A stretch of 64,000 nucleotides of DNA from Pararhizobium antarcticum (GCF_001885585.1 NZ_LSRP01000024.1:1-64000); one strand, 5' to 3'. Counted from the stretch's first letter, positions 17,935 to 28,542 are shown. Notes: a model not told the origin generated them from the sequence alone. Numbers and translations are program-made.

Positions 17935-18696
17935 TTAGTGGCCACCCGGATGCACTGCATCGTTGAGGTACATGCAAGTCAGCACCGCAAAGACATAGGC
18001 CTGGAGGAAAGCGACGAGGAATTCGAGACCCGTGAGGGCAACGGTCATGATGAGCGGCAGGACCGCCCCGCCGATGCCCAGCGCGCCGAGGGTTCCGAGC
18101 GAGGCGACAAAGCCTGCGAACACCTTCAGCGTGATGTGGCCAGCCAGCATGTTCGCGAAGAGGCGAACCGACAGGCTGATCGGACGGGAAAGGAAGGAGA
18201 TGATTTCGATGGAAACCACCAGCGGCAGAAGAATGCCGGGTACGCCAGAAGGCACGAACACATTGAGGAAGCCAAGGCCGTGCTTGTAAAAACCGTAAAA
18301 CAGAACCGTCCCGATCACGAACAGCGCAAGCGCAAAGGTCACGACGATCTGACTGGTAATGGTGAAGAAGTAGGGAACCATGCCGAGCATGTTTGCCGTC
18401 AGGATGAACATGAACAGCGAAAACACCATCGGGAAGAATTTCATGCCTGACGAGCCGGCGCCTTCGCGCAGCATGGAGGCGATGAATTCATAGGAAATCT
18501 CGGAGACGGACTGCATGCGGCCCGGAACCAGGCTGCGCTTCGACGTCGTGAAATACAGGAAACCGGCAGCAACGGCGAGTGTCGCCACCATGAACAGCGA
18601 TGCATTGGTGAAGGAGAAATCGATCCCGCCGATATGGATCGGAACGATCGTATTGACCACAAACTGGTGTACCGGATCTACCTTGTCGCCTGCCAC
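17935..18696 (-). CDS. atpB: F0F1 ATP synthase subunit a
   Basis: 253 residues, GTG start. The multi-span channel subunit with [38 protein letters not shown] (contains the essential Arg), and the C-terminal [20 protein letters not shown]. It lies between atpI and atpE in the standard order. Confidence 0.97.
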   Translation of the reverse strand: MAGDKVDPVHQFVVNTIVPIHIGGIDFSFTNASLFMVATLAVAAGFLYFTTSKRSLVPGRMQSVSEISYEFIASMLREGAGSSGMKFFPMVFSLFMFILTANMLGMVPYFFTITSQIVVTFALALFVIGTVLFYGFYKHGLGFLNVFVPSGVPGILLPLVVSIEIISFLSRPISLSVRLFANMLAGHITLKVFAGFVASLGTLGALGIGGAVLPLIMTVALTGLEFLVAFLQAYVFAVLTCMYLNDAVHPGGH

Positions 18697-18760
18697 AGCC
18701 GCTCTCTCTCGTTCTGGACCACCTGTCGGCGGCCACCTTCAATCTTTACGACGACCGCCG

Positions 18761-19204
18761 TCAGGCGCCATCGCGATCATTCTTGTCTCTGCCGACAGGG
18801 TCGGCGGGCTTGTCTCTGCCGACAGGGTCGGCGGGCTTGTCTCTGCCGACAGGGTCGGCGGGTCCGTTGCCACCGACGCGATCTGCGGGGTGTGGTGCTG
18901 CCACCATACCCGCGGCACGCATCACATTCAGCACGCCGGCACAAAAGCCAAGAAGAAGGAGAATGATCATCCCCCACGGCCCTGTACCCGCAAAATGGTC
19001 CAAAAGATAGCCCAGAAGTGCGCCAACGATGATGGCCGCAATGAATTCGCTCGAGAGCTTCACAGCGACCGCATAGCCTTTGCGGTTTTCAACCGCCCTG
19101 CTTTCGTCGGCAGCTTCGCGCGTGTCGGTCGCGCGCCGTGCAGCCAGTTCCGAATCGAGGCGCTTGCGTCTTTCTTCCAGACTTTCCTGCCGGTTATCCG
19201 TCAT
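18761..19204 (-). CDS. atpI: AtpI family protein with tandem-repeat tail
   Basis: 147 residues. An N-terminal charged segment (TDNRQESLEERRKRLDSEL) is followed by two membrane helices (KLSSEFIAAIIVGALLGYLL and WGMIILLLLGFCAGVLNVM). AtpI assists F0 assembly, possibly c-ring formation or Mg handling. The C-terminal tail is unusual: the 9-residue unit PADPVGRDK occurs three times, preceded by a degenerate unit (PADRVGGNG), in place of the short tail normal for the family. The repeat is exact at DNA level. I chose the ATG at 19204. Confidence 0.92.
   Translation of the reverse strand: MTDNRQESLEERRKRLDSELAARRATDTREAADESRAVENRKGYAVAVKLSSEFIAAIIVGALLGYLLDHFAGTGPWGMIILLLLGFCAGVLNVMRAAGMVAAPHPADRVGGNGPADPVGRDKPADPVGRDKPADPVGRDKNDRDGA
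18782..18862. repeat. three perfect 27-bp tandem repeats in atpI
   Basis: Three identical 27-bp units (18782-18808, 18809-18835, 18836-18862), followed by a degenerate fourth at 18863-18889. Each unit contains the perfect hairpin GCCGAC-agg-GTCGGC. The unit is a multiple of three, so the reading frame is kept and each copy adds PADPVGRDK. There are no spacers, so it is not a CRISPR array. Confidence 0.97.
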
Positions 19205-19459
19205 GTGGCCTCTCCGCTTTTGCCTGTCCGTACCGGCTTGAGGCCGGTATCCGGTCACACAAACGGCCAGAATGCCAGCCACGTTTCGGCCCGTTTGAAG
19301 TCGGCCGCAACATAGTTTTCAAGACCCGCATAGTCAAGGCATGCGAGACGCTTGTGCCTAGACATTATTATCGAAGAAATACATAGGCTTATCGGTGAAA
19401 TTCGGGTGCCTTGGCGGAATCACCGGGACCAAACGACGCGGCGTCGCCGGCCAGACAGC

Positions 19460-19483
19460 AAAAAGCCCCGCAACGCGCGGGGC
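19460..19483 (-). terminator. terminator of the sleB-type gene
   Basis: On the minus strand GCCCCGCG and GCGGGGC form a short stem over a GTT loop, followed by TTTTTG. It lies 28 bp downstream of the cell wall hydrolase stop. Confidence 0.8.
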
Positions 19484-19510
19484 CGGGACTTGCCGTCGAA
19501 ACGTCGGGGC

Positions 19511-20728
19511 TCAGCTCCAGCCGCCGCCATAAGTGCGGTAGAAGATGTGCTTGCCGATCTTGGTCAGGCGCTTCATCGTCGGGCCCCAGTCGGGGCGGAC
19601 ATAGGTGGCGTGGTAGTGCGTCGCGGAGCCGACCTCGGGGAACCAGATCTTGCCGGCCGTGACCGCCAGCGCCACTTCGCTGGCCGTCTGCCAGCTCGCC
19701 CGCGACCAGACGATGTCGGGGATACGGTCGCAGGCAAACGAAAACTGGCAACGATTGTACCAGCTCTTGTTCTGGTAGACGACGCCACAAATCGTGTTCG
19801 GATAGGTCGGATTGCGAACGCGGTTGAGAATGACCTGGGCCACCGCCGCCTGCCCCTTCACCGATTCGCCGCGCGATTCGAAATAGATACCGTCGGCGAG
19901 ACACTTCTGCTCGGCCTGCGTAAAGACGCCGCCGGGCAGCGGGGTTGCCGCCCATGCGTGATCTTCGGCTGCGATCTCCGGAATGAAGCGGCCGCTGGCC
20001 GTATCCTTCTTCAGGATCGAATCAAATGGCGATTCGCGGGAATAGTCCGGCTCGGCAGGCGCGTAGGCCGTGGCGAGAATGTCGGCGGAACGATTGGTGA
20101 CCAGGCTTGCCAGCATCGGCGAGACGCCGGCATCCTCGATCACGGCCTTTTTCTTGTAGAAGGCCGTGGCGATGGAGATTTCCTTGCCCCTGATCATCGT
20201 CCGACCGAAGACCATGCGCTCGTCATTATCGAAGCGCGGCTGCATCAGCGAACTGGTGCGCTGCAGGATCGAGCCTGCGGAAAAATCCTTTGGCGGCGTG
20301 ACCGGGGCAACCGCGACGATGCGGCCCTTTTTCTGGCCGCGCGTGACGCGCTCCTCGTCGGTCAGCGGATCGGCCGACTTGGTTTCGGCCGTCAACGACA
20401 CCTTTCCGCCACCGGGCAGGTCGAAGCCTGCGCCATCGCCCAACGCGCCTGTCGTGATCGGGTCGTTAAAGACCATCTCGACCTCGTGCAGGGAGCCGGC
20501 TGGCGACCGGGTCATATACATGCGCCAGCGCTCGCCGCCGCGGTTGATGCCGGCGATGAACGTTGCCAGATCGGCATGGGCCGAAACCGAAGGGAAGCCT
20601 ATGAAGATGCCGATGCCCAGAAGCAGCGGCGTTGCCCATTTGCGAAGCGACAACGGCCGCGCGGGCGAAAACCGGGAAGCCCGGCCGAAATTTTTACTCT
20701 GACGCACCACTCTACCCCACGCACGCAC
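19511..20728 (-). CDS. SleB-type cell wall hydrolase
   Basis: 405 residues. An N-terminal membrane/signal segment (LLLGIGIFIGFPSVSAHADL) is followed by an unknown middle region and a C-terminal Hydrolase_2 (SleB) domain from about residue 285: LADGIYFESRGESVKGQAAV with the probable catalytic Glu, AQVILNRVRNPTYPNTICGV, CQFSFACD and GSATHYHATYV. Enzymes of this fold cleave peptidoglycan glycan strands. The listed start is GTG; GTG codons at 20710 and 20707 lie behind GGGG and are plausible alternatives. The 239 bp upstream (20729-20967) hold no gene. Confidence 0.88.
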   Translation of the reverse strand: MRAWGRVVRQSKNFGRASRFSPARPLSLRKWATPLLLGIGIFIGFPSVSAHADLATFIAGINRGGERWRMYMTRSPAGSLHEVEMVFNDPITTGALGDGAGFDLPGGGKVSLTAETKSADPLTDEERVTRGQKKGRIVAVAPVTPPKDFSAGSILQRTSSLMQPRFDNDERMVFGRTMIRGKEISIATAFYKKKAVIEDAGVSPMLASLVTNRSADILATAYAPAEPDYSRESPFDSILKKDTASGRFIPEIAAEDHAWAATPLPGGVFTQAEQKCLADGIYFESRGESVKGQAAVAQVILNRVRNPTYPNTICGVVYQNKSWYNRCQFSFACDRIPDIVWSRASWQTASEVALAVTAGKIWFPEVGSATHYHATYVRPDWGPTMKRLTKIGKHIFYRTYGGGWS

Positions 20729-20967
20729 ACGACGCAGTTATCCGCCCGGCAAACAGGCCGGCACGCAATTTCCACGCGGATGTAAACAACAGAAGCCTGG
20801 CCGGGCCCTTGGCCGACGACACTCCGATCTAGGCCCGAGAATGAAGCATTAACCTTGATGCTTGGTTAACGTCCCATCCAGGCAATGGGGGGGCTTTCGG
20901 CGAATACCCCGATCGTCGGCATCGTCTCCCCTTCCCCCGTCGGATGTTGAAAGAGGAGGAGTGCGCC

Positions 20968-22872
20968 TCAGATGATGACGTGCGAGCCGAGTTCGACGAC
21001 GCGGTTGGTGGGCAGGCGGAAATAGTCGGAGGGGTCGATGGCCGCATTGGCGAGCGCGATGAACAGGCGGTCCTGCCAGTGTGGCATTCCGGATTGCGCA
21101 TCCGGGACCAGCTTGCGCCGGCCCAGATAGAAGGAGGTCGACATGATGTCGAACTTCAGGCCTGTCTTGCGAAACAGGCCCAGCGCCTGGGAGACATTCT
21201 GGGTCTCCATATAGCCGAAGTGCATCTCGATCAGGCTGAAACGCTCCGAGATCTGCCGCATGCGGACGCGCTCTTCCTTCGGCACAACAGGCGTATTGGC
21301 GGTGCGGATCGTCAGGATGAAGTTCTGCGCATGCAGCACGTGATTGTGCTTGATGTTGTGCAAAAGCGCGGCTGGCGTCGATTCCGGATCGCTGGTCAGG
21401 AAGATCGCCGTGCCCGGCACCTCCACCGGCGCATGCGCGCTCTTGCGTTCGATCGATTTCACGAAGGACGGCAGCGGGATATCGGTATGGCGTGTCTTGT
21501 CGTGCAGGATCTTGGTTCCGCGCCGCCATGTCCACATGATGACGACGATGGTGGCGGCAATCAGCACAGGCACATAACCGCCGTCATGGATCTTGAGCAG
21601 ATTGGCCCCGAGAAACACTGTTTCCAGCAAAAACAGAGGCAATAGCAGGCCGACCGCCGCGTAGAGCGGCCATTTCCAGCGCCCACGAACGAATTCGAAG
21701 GCCAGCATGGTATCGACCAGCATCGCCCCCGTGACGGAGATGCCATAGGCCGTCGCCAGCGATTCGGACGAGCCGAAGACGAAGACGAGAACCATGACGC
21801 CGAACATCAGGAGCACGTTGACATTGGGCAGGTAGATCTGGCCCGTCTGGGTCTCGGATGTGTGGAAGATCGCCATGCGCGGCAGAAAACCGAGGTGGAT
21901 GGCCTGGCGGGTAAGCGAAAAGGCGCCGGTGATGACGGCCTGGCTGGCGATGATCGTTGCTGCCGTTGCGAGGATGACGACCGGCAGCAGGGCCCACTCC
22001 GGAAACATCAGGTAGAAGGGATCGGACATGGCTTCCGGATGCTTCAGCACCATGGCCCCCTGCCCGAGATAGTTGAGCGCCAGCGACGGGAAAACCAGAC
22101 AGATCCACGCCCACTGGATCGGCTTGCGGCCGAAATGCCCGAGGTCGGCGTAGAGCGCTTCCGCCCCCGTGACCGTCAGGAAGACCGCCCCCAGAACCAC
22201 GATGCCGACAAAGCCGGCATGGTAGAGGAAATAGACGGCGTACCAGGGATTGAAGGCCGCAAGGATGCCGATGTCGTCGGAAATATGGCTGACGCCGGCA
22301 ACGGCCAGAACGAGGAACCAGACGGCGGTGATCGGACCGAAGAATTTGGAGACGGCCGCGGTTCCTCGCGACTGCACGGCAAACAGCAGGACCAGGATGA
22401 CCACCGAAATCGGCACGACATAGTCGCTCAGCGCCGGTGTCACGAGTTTCAGCCCCTCGACAGCCGACAGGACGGACAGGGCCGGGGCGATCATCGCATC
22501 GCCGATGAACAGGGCGGCGCCGGCAATGCCCATGAAGAACAGCCGGTTGGTGTGACCGCCGGCGAACTTCATCAGAAGCGCCAGAAGCGACAGCGTACCG
22601 CCTTCGCCGTCATTGTCGGCGCGCAGCAGGAACAGCACGTATTTCAGCGTGACGATGATCGTCAGCGTCCAGATCATCAGGGAAATCAGCCCGATGATCT
22701 CGAACCGCGACACACCGTCTTCCGCCACCGGACGCAGCGCCTCACGAAACGCATAGAGCGGGCTTGTGCCGATATCGCCATAGACGACACCGACGGAGCC
22801 GAGCGCCAGTCCGAGAAATTTGGTCAGTTCCTTTTTGCGGGAACCGTCCGTTTTTTCGACCGAATGCGACAT
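20968..22872 (-). CDS. kup: KUP family potassium uptake transporter
   Basis: 634 residues, family length. K+/H+ symporter of the inner membrane. [20 protein letters not shown] is the family signature. About twelve membrane spans follow, with [18 protein letters not shown], and a C-terminal cytoplasmic domain contains FYLGRRKL. It lies 4 bp after corA ends, so the two cation transporters form an operon. Confidence 0.96.
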   Translation of the reverse strand: MSHSVEKTDGSRKKELTKFLGLALGSVGVVYGDIGTSPLYAFREALRPVAEDGVSRFEIIGLISLMIWTLTIIVTLKYVLFLLRADNDGEGGTLSLLALLMKFAGGHTNRLFFMGIAGAALFIGDAMIAPALSVLSAVEGLKLVTPALSDYVVPISVVILVLLFAVQSRGTAAVSKFFGPITAVWFLVLAVAGVSHISDDIGILAAFNPWYAVYFLYHAGFVGIVVLGAVFLTVTGAEALYADLGHFGRKPIQWAWICLVFPSLALNYLGQGAMVLKHPEAMSDPFYLMFPEWALLPVVILATAATIIASQAVITGAFSLTRQAIHLGFLPRMAIFHTSETQTGQIYLPNVNVLLMFGVMVLVFVFGSSESLATAYGISVTGAMLVDTMLAFEFVRGRWKWPLYAAVGLLLPLFLLETVFLGANLLKIHDGGYVPVLIAATIVVIMWTWRRGTKILHDKTRHTDIPLPSFVKSIERKSAHAPVEVPGTAIFLTSDPESTPAALLHNIKHNHVLHAQNFILTIRTANTPVVPKEERVRMRQISERFSLIEMHFGYMETQNVSQALGLFRKTGLKFDIMSTSFYLGRRKLVPDAQSGMPHWQDRLFIALANAAIDPSDYFRLPTNRVVELGSHVII

Positions 22873-22876
22873 TTGC

Positions 22877-23854
22877 TTAGAGCCAGCCTTTCCAGCGGAA
22901 GAAATAGAAGGGAACCAGGCCGGCCATCACCATGGCGACGATCGCCATCGGGTAGCCGTATGTCCATTGAAGCTCCGGCATGATGCGGAAGTTCATGCCG
23001 TACATCGAGGCAACCAGCGTTGGCGGCAGAAACACGACGGCGGCGATCGAAAAGATCTTGATGATCGCGTTCTGCTCGACATTGATCAGGCCCAGCGACG
23101 CATCGAGCAGGAAGGTGATGTTTCCCGAGATGAAGGACGCATGTTCCGAGAGTGACTGGATGTCGAGCGAGATGGTGCGGCAGAGATCGCGGACCTCGCG
23201 ATCCTCCTGGACGCGGTGAATGGTGTAGAGAAACGTCATTGCCCGTGACAGGGAGGCCAGGCTGTCGCGCGTCTTGGCGACCAGCCGGTAATGGGCCGCG
23301 ACATCAAGCAGGCGCTCCTCGAGAAATTGCGGCGGACGGCGCTTTCCCGGAATGCGGCCTTCGAAGACGGCCAGCGACAGAGCATCGATCTTCAGCACGG
23401 CATGTTCGAGGATTTCGGCCGTGCGGTCGATGATGGTCTCCATCAGGCGGGCGAGAAGCACCGCGCCCGTCGGGCAGCCGCCCTCGATGCGGTGCATGGC
23501 CGCCGTGAAGAGCACGAAGGATTTGGGTGCGCCGTAGCGGATCGTTACGAGGCGTTTGCCGGTGAGGACAAAGGCGACATCCGTCAGTTCCGGGCGGTCG
23601 CTTTCGGCCCGGTGCAGCAGCGAGGCGGTGATGAAGACGGATTCGTTTTCCGTATAAAGGCGGCTGGAAGGCTCGATGTCCTTCATATCCTCGCGCGTCG
23701 GGATCGCGATGCCGAGCAGTTCTTCGACAAGCATGTCCTCGCCCTTGTCAGGGCTCTCGAGATCGATCCAGACAATATCCTGCGCCAGCGATGCGGGGGG
23801 ATCCTGGACGGTAATGACGACAGGCTCGCCGTTTGCGCGATAGGCAGTGATCAT
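22877..23854 (-). CDS. corA: CorA family magnesium/divalent cation transporter
   Basis: 325 residues. The N-terminal cytoplasmic domain ([20 protein letters not shown]) leads into a long helix, and two C-terminal membrane helices carry the signature YGMNF (GMN) motif. I chose the ATG at 23854 ([12 protein letters not shown]). kup follows directly. Confidence 0.94.
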   Translation of the reverse strand: MITAYRANGEPVVITVQDPPASLAQDIVWIDLESPDKGEDMLVEELLGIAIPTREDMKDIEPSSRLYTENESVFITASLLHRAESDRPELTDVAFVLTGKRLVTIRYGAPKSFVLFTAAMHRIEGGCPTGAVLLARLMETIIDRTAEILEHAVLKIDALSLAVFEGRIPGKRRPPQFLEERLLDVAAHYRLVAKTRDSLASLSRAMTFLYTIHRVQEDREVRDLCRTISLDIQSLSEHASFISGNITFLLDASLGLINVEQNAIIKIFSIAAVVFLPPTLVASMYGMNFRIMPELQWTYGYPMAIVAMVMAGLVPFYFFRWKGWL

Positions 23855-24257
23855 TCCGCACCCTTGATGGACAGGCGACCTGCCACCGTTCCGGTTCTGC
23901 CACGCCCGGCCGCAGGACATGCGGTCGGAAAAGAGACGACAGTCCGACCAGACGAAGACCGGCCGTCCATCACAAAAGCTGCAGCATGCAGGTCCCTATG
24001 CAGACGTCGGTCGGTCAATACACTTCCAAACTCGATCTTGACGCAGCGCCGGACTGGCAAAATGGGCCCGGCCGGCCCGCCTTCGCAGATGCGGGACGGC
24101 ATATGGCGCAAGCGGCCATGAAAATCAATGGCGAAAGTAAGAGCGTGCCACAATGTCGCCCGATACGTTAACGCCGACCACTCCTTCTTCGTCAATAGAT
24201 CCGGACGTTCCCCGTCAATAGAAATGCGTATCAAGCGGCGGTGCGTGCCGCGAAAGC
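23855..24257. other. 403-bp gene-free stretch between corA and mrp
   Basis: Short ORFs here have no family features. The stretch should hold the corA-kup promoter on the minus strand. The decamer CGTCAATAGA occurs twice (about 24189 and 24216). I see no terminator with a convincing T-run for mrp. Confidence 0.5.
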
Positions 24258-25490
24258 CTATTCGAAAACGATATTGGGCATGCTGCGCGACGTATTGCCC
24301 TGAGCCTTGGCAACCTGCTCCCAGACCTTGGTCGCGATGTCGCGGTAGACGGCGGCCACAACGCCATCCGGATCGGAGACCACCACAGGCGTTCCGGCAT
24401 CGGAGGTTTCGCGGATACCGATGGTCAGCGGCACTTCGCCGAGGAACGGCACGCCGATGCGCTCGGCTTCCTTGCGTGCTCCGCCATGACCGAAAATATC
24501 ATAACGCGCGCCTGTGTCGGGCGCGATGAAATAGCTCATATTCTCGACGATGCCGAGTACGGGAACTTCGACCTTGCGGAACATGGCAAGGCCCTTGCGG
24601 GCATCGATCAGCGCCAGATCCTGCGGCGTCGACACAATGACCGCGCCAGCCAGCGGCACCTGCTGCGCCATGGTCAGCTGCGCATCACCCGTGCCCGGCG
24701 GCATATCGACCACCAGCACGTCGAGATCACCCCAGGCAACCTCGCGCAGCATCTGCAGAAGTGCAGACTGGATCATCGGCCCGCGCCAGATCATCGCGAC
24801 CTCCTCATCGACAAGGAAGCCCATGGACATGACCTTCAGGCCGTAATTTTCCATCGGCCGGATCATCCGGCCCTCCAGCTGCTGCGGACGACCGGAAATC
24901 TTCAGGAGACGCGGCATCGACGGGCCGTAAATATCAGCATCGAGAATGCCGACCCTCAGGCCGTTGGCCTGCAGCGCCAAAGCGAGGTTGACCGAGGTCG
25001 TCGACTTGCCGACGCCACCCTTGCCGGAGGCGACCGCGATGATTGCGCCGACCCCGGGGATGCCGGCCTTCTGCTGCGCCGTCGGCGTTGGGCGGGGCGG
25101 CGCCGCGGCTGGGGGGGCCGCGTGCGAATGGCCCGCATGATTGTGGCCTGCGTGATCATGGCCAGCGTGACCGTGGGCAGCGTGATCGTGTGCTGCCGGC
25201 TGCGCTGGACGACTGACGGGAGCAGCGTTCGCCGAGCCCTTCTTGTCTGCCGTCAGCGCCACCATGGCCCCTTTGACACCGGGAATTTCCTTGACCACGC
25301 GTTCGGCTGCCGCCCGCAGCGGATCGAGTTCGCGGGCCCGCTCGGCCGGAACGGTGATCGAGAAATAGACCTTGCCATCGGAAATGAAGACATCGGAAAC
25401 GAGGCCCATGTCGACGATATTGCCTTCCATGTCCGGCCCGCGCACGCCTTTGAGCTTGTCGAGAACCTGCGCGCTGCTTACTTCCGTCAT
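24258..25490 (-). CDS. mrp: Mrp/ApbC-type Fe-S cluster carrier ATPase with His-rich linker
   Basis: 410 residues. An N-terminal DUF59 domain (VLDKLKGVRGPDMEGNIVDM) is joined to a C-terminal P-loop ATPase: deviant Walker A ASGKGGVGKSTTSVNLALAL, ILDADIYGPSMPRLL, and VVDMPPGTGDAQLT. Between them (about residues 105-135) lies a His-rich linker of HxHA-type repeats with ten His. The CxxC pair that bridges an Fe-S cluster in Mrp/Nbp35 proteins is replaced (MSYFIAPDTGARYD). I chose the ATG at 25490; the longer frame has no similarity. Confidence 0.93.
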   Translation of the reverse strand: MTEVSSAQVLDKLKGVRGPDMEGNIVDMGLVSDVFISDGKVYFSITVPAERARELDPLRAAAERVVKEIPGVKGAMVALTADKKGSANAAPVSRPAQPAAHDHAAHGHAGHDHAGHNHAGHSHAAPPAAAPPRPTPTAQQKAGIPGVGAIIAVASGKGGVGKSTTSVNLALALQANGLRVGILDADIYGPSMPRLLKISGRPQQLEGRMIRPMENYGLKVMSMGFLVDEEVAMIWRGPMIQSALLQMLREVAWGDLDVLVVDMPPGTGDAQLTMAQQVPLAGAVIVSTPQDLALIDARKGLAMFRKVEVPVLGIVENMSYFIAPDTGARYDIFGHGGARKEAERIGVPFLGEVPLTIGIRETSDAGTPVVVSDPDGVVAAVYRDIATKVWEQVAKAQGNTSRSMPNIVFE

Positions 25491-25638
25491 CTCTTCATAT
25501 CCCTCTGTGCATCGGCGCATACTCCAGACCTTGTCGTCCGGCCGGTGCATGCGCACAGTCATCGGCTGATGCCTAGATAATCGAGCCGGGCGGCTTCGCC
25601 AATGCGACATTGCGGAAAAAGACAGGGGGAGCAAAGAG

Positions 25639-25707
25639 AAAGGCTGCTTTCTGTCCGCTGATGTCCGTTCATCCGGGATCACCTGCGGCTGAAAGCAGCC
25701 TTTTTCG
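25639..25707 (+). repeat. long perfect inverted repeat (13-bp stem, 39-nt loop) with T-run
   Basis: AAAGGCTGCTTTC (25639-25651) pairs perfectly with GAAAGCAGCCTTT (25691-25703) and is followed by more T residues on the plus strand. It could be a terminator, part of a small RNA, or a dispersed palindromic repeat. It lies between the divergently placed start of mrp and the end of the chemoreceptor gene. Confidence 0.6.
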
Positions 25708-25871
25708 GGTCGCGACCTTCGAGGGCGCAGTCTTATGTGGTCCCCTCTGGACCTTAGCTATTACAAAGCAGGAAGCGTGCCAGATCGACGAATACGACAA
25801 CTTTCCTTTTAAAACAGAGAGATGCCTGAAAACCGGTTGAGCGCCGACCTGAAAGGCGGCGCTCGTTTTTT
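25704..25871 (+). ncRNA. candidate small RNA ending at the plus-strand terminator
   Basis: The 413-bp gap 25491-25903 is flanked by minus-strand genes, yet contains a strong plus-strand terminator at 25839-25871 and an upstream stem-loop. An internal hairpin GGTCC-cctct-GGACC adds structure. No convincing protein is encoded: a 76-codon ORF ending at the terminator has no recognisable features. The boundaries are guesses; only the 3' end is defined by sequence. Confidence 0.35.
25839..25871 (+). terminator. strong rho-independent terminator on the plus strand
   Basis: GAGCGCCG pairs with CGGCGCTC over a 10-nt loop and is followed by G then TTTTTT. No annotated plus-strand gene ends here. On the minus strand the stem is not followed by a T-run, so it does not fit as the terminator of the chemoreceptor gene. 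Confidence 0.85.
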
Positions 25872-25903
25872 AGGCATTCACCAGCGGATTGCAGGCAATC
25901 CGG

Positions 25904-28312
25904 TCAGAATTCGTCCCAGCCATCCTTCGACGCGATCGGCGTCGAGGATCCACCGCTCTTGAAGGCGCCGGCCAATTTCTGGCTGAGGGCGCGCGCCGGC
26001 GACTGCACGGCAGGCGTCAGGACCGAAGCCGGCTTCAACGCGGACTTTGCCCGCACCGGAGGCGCGGAATAGACCGGCGTCACGGGGCGGGAAACACCGG
26101 CGGCCGGCGCACGGTTGTCGCTACCGTTGCGGACCTGCTCAGACGCATTGCCAAGCCGGAAATTCGCCAGCAGACCGTTCAGTGCCGAGGCTTCCGCCGC
26201 CAGACTGTGGCTCGCTGCCGTCTGCTCCTCGACCATGGCGGCATTCTGCTGCGTGCCCTGGTCCATGACATTGACCGCACGATTGATGTCGTTCAGTCCG
26301 ATGGACTGCTCGCGGGCTGCCTCGACGATCGAGATGACCCGGAGATTGATCTCGTCGACCTCGTGCACGATGACGTCGAGCGCCTTTCCGGCTTCCCCGA
26401 CCAGCGCGACGCCGGTCTTCACCTGGTTGCCGGATTTCGAGATCAGCGCCTTGATTTCCTTGGCCGCGGTGGCCGAGCGCTGGGCAAGTTCGCGGACCTC
26501 CTGGGCAACGACGGCAAAGCCCTTGCCCGCGTCGCCGGCGCGCGCTGCTTCGACGCCAGCATTGAGCGCCAAAAGGTTCGTCTGGAAGGCGATTTCGTCG
26601 ATCACGCCGATGATGTTGGAGATTTCCTGCGAGGAGCTTTCAATCTGGCCGACAGCTTCGATTGCATTGCGGACGACACCACTCGAGGTCTGGGCCCCAG
26701 CCCGCGCTTTGGCAACAAGCTGGTTTGCCTCTTCGGCCCGCAGGGTCGAATCCTTGACCGAGGCCGTGATTTCGTCGAGAGCCGCCGCCGTCTGTTCGAC
26801 GGAGGCTGCCTGCTGTTCCGTGCGCTTGGCAAGATCATCGGCAGCCGAGCGGATCTCGGCAGAGCCGGCCTGAATGGCCTGGGCATTGATGCCGACGGAT
26901 TGCAGCGCCTGCTGCAGCTTGCTCACCGAGGTGTTGAAGTCTTCCCGCAGCGCATCCAGCGTGCCGATGAACGGCGTCGAGAGGCGGAACGTCACATCGC
27001 CGTCGGCAAGACGCTGCAGGCCGGCGCCGAGTTCGCTGACCGCAAGGCGCATCTGGCGTTCGCTATCGGCCGCGTCGGCGACACGGCGCTGGCGCTCTTC
27101 CTCGCCCATCGTCCGGTTCTGCTCCGCCTCTGTTTCAAGCCGCTCTTTGGTGATCGCAGCATCGCGGAGAACGGCCAGCGAGCGGGCCATGTCGCCGATT
27201 TCATCCTTTCGGTCGACATCCGGGATAACGATGCCGGTATTGCCCCTGGCAATGTCCCCGGTTGCCCTGACGACACCTTCGACCCGCATGCGGAAACGGC
27301 GGGAGATCAGCACGCCGAGAAGCACCAGCAACGCCGAGGCGAGCCCGATGATGGCAACGGAAATCCAGGCCATATGGGTCAAATAGGCAAAGACCGTGGC
27401 CTGCGGGACGGAGACGACCGCGTACCAGGACGTATCGGCAAGCAACGGGACCGGCACCGCGATCGACAGGAAGCGCGTGCCATCCTTGACGACAGTCTCG
27501 ATCGGCTGGCCGGGATTGGCGATCAGTTGCTGCCAGGCTTTAGCATCGACATCGCTGTCCTTGAGCGTTTTGCCGAGATTATCGGCATTGACGTGGCTGA
27601 TGAAACTGCCGCCCTGCGAGATCAACGCGACATTGCCGTCGCCAAGCGGCTTCACAGCGGCCAGACCGGCGGTGAGATTATCGAGCGCGATGTCGATGCC
27701 GGTGACACCGAGTTGCTTGCCGCCCACAGTGACCGGGCCGACAAGTGTCGTCATCAGCACGTCCTTGCCGTCGACCTTGTATTTGTACGGCTCGATGACC
27801 ACGGTCTTCTGCTGCGTGAACGGCAGCTGGTAAAAATCTCCCGGGCCGGGCGTGTCGTAATCGACCAGCGGCGTGACGATGATGTCGGCGCCGGAGCGCA
27901 CCCAGTAGGGAACGTAGCGGCCGCTCGCGTCATGGTCCGGCTTGCCGGCGAATTCGGCATCCTTGCCGTCAAATGCATTCGGTTGCCAGCCGCTCCAGAC
28001 GCCAAGCGCATCCGGGTTGTCTTCAAGGTTTTTGCGGAGCAAGGCGTCAGCCGCGCTGCGATCTGCCGTGCCGGAGATCTGCATGGCCGAAAACGTGCTC
28101 TGCAGGCCCTGGACGAGTTGCAGGCCCTTGGCCATCCGCGTCTCGATGTCGGCGGCGGTCATCTGGGCTTCGGCGGTCATTTCAGCGACGCTGCGGCGTT
28201 TGACTTCGGAATAGGAAATGGAGAACAGCGTTCCGGCCGTGACCACGGTGGCAAAAAGCCCTGTCGCCACAACGGCGAAAATATTGCGGGAGGTCGCGGT
28301 CTTGAACAGCAT
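25904..28312 (-). CDS. methyl-accepting chemotaxis protein (Cache sensor)
   Basis: 802 residues. A membrane helix at 10-32 ([20 protein letters not shown]), a periplasmic dCache-like sensor (about 35-320, with [18 protein letters not shown] and [18 protein letters not shown]), a second helix ([20 protein letters not shown]), HAMP, then a methylation helix and the signalling hairpin [20 protein letters not shown]. The last five residues are WDEF preceded by G (GWDEF), which resemble the CheR/CheB tethering pentapeptide. The ligand cannot be read from sequence; dCache sensors often bind amino acids or other small organics. Confidence 0.95.
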   Translation of the reverse strand: MLFKTATSRNIFAVVATGLFATVVTAGTLFSISYSEVKRRSVAEMTAEAQMTAADIETRMAKGLQLVQGLQSTFSAMQISGTADRSAADALLRKNLEDNPDALGVWSGWQPNAFDGKDAEFAGKPDHDASGRYVPYWVRSGADIIVTPLVDYDTPGPGDFYQLPFTQQKTVVIEPYKYKVDGKDVLMTTLVGPVTVGGKQLGVTGIDIALDNLTAGLAAVKPLGDGNVALISQGGSFISHVNADNLGKTLKDSDVDAKAWQQLIANPGQPIETVVKDGTRFLSIAVPVPLLADTSWYAVVSVPQATVFAYLTHMAWISVAIIGLASALLVLLGVLISRRFRMRVEGVVRATGDIARGNTGIVIPDVDRKDEIGDMARSLAVLRDAAITKERLETEAEQNRTMGEEERQRRVADAADSERQMRLAVSELGAGLQRLADGDVTFRLSTPFIGTLDALREDFNTSVSKLQQALQSVGINAQAIQAGSAEIRSAADDLAKRTEQQAASVEQTAAALDEITASVKDSTLRAEEANQLVAKARAGAQTSSGVVRNAIEAVGQIESSSQEISNIIGVIDEIAFQTNLLALNAGVEAARAGDAGKGFAVVAQEVRELAQRSATAAKEIKALISKSGNQVKTGVALVGEAGKALDVIVHEVDEINLRVISIVEAAREQSIGLNDINRAVNVMDQGTQQNAAMVEEQTAASHSLAAEASALNGLLANFRLGNASEQVRNGSDNRAPAAGVSRPVTPVYSAPPVRAKSALKPASVLTPAVQSPARALSQKLAGAFKSGGSSTPIASKDGWDEF

Positions 28313-28542
28313 GGACGGTTCCTCAAAGAGCGCGCAGGCACCCTTGAGGTCCGGCGGCGAATGACTTCAACAGCAAGCGAAGGGGTATGACGCGCATCAA
28401 CCGCGTGCCTGCCAGCCTTCCAATGAAATCATTTCACCGACGCCGAAACTGGAGCAAAATCCTTAATGTTCGTCTAAAGACCAAGGCTTTCAGGCCTGTC
28501 CCGATGACTGGTTGGGTTGCCTTCCAGAGATTTCCACCACGA

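Noticed and set aside
18782-18889. CRISPR-like repeat array
   Set aside because: The 27-bp units are directly adjacent without spacers and encode an in-frame peptide repeat in atpI.
20849-20869. CtrA box upstream of the wall hydrolase gene
   Set aside because: The two TTAA blocks are separated by 13 bases, not 7.
23986-24529. Small ORFs upstream of mrp (for example 23986-24171 and 24128-24529)
   Set aside because: They lack ribosome binding sites and protein-like composition, and the second runs antisense into mrp.
25610-25840. 76-codon plus-strand ORF ending at the terminator
   Set aside because: It spans the 13-bp stem-loop, has no ribosome binding site or recognisable feature, and is better explained by a non-coding transcript.
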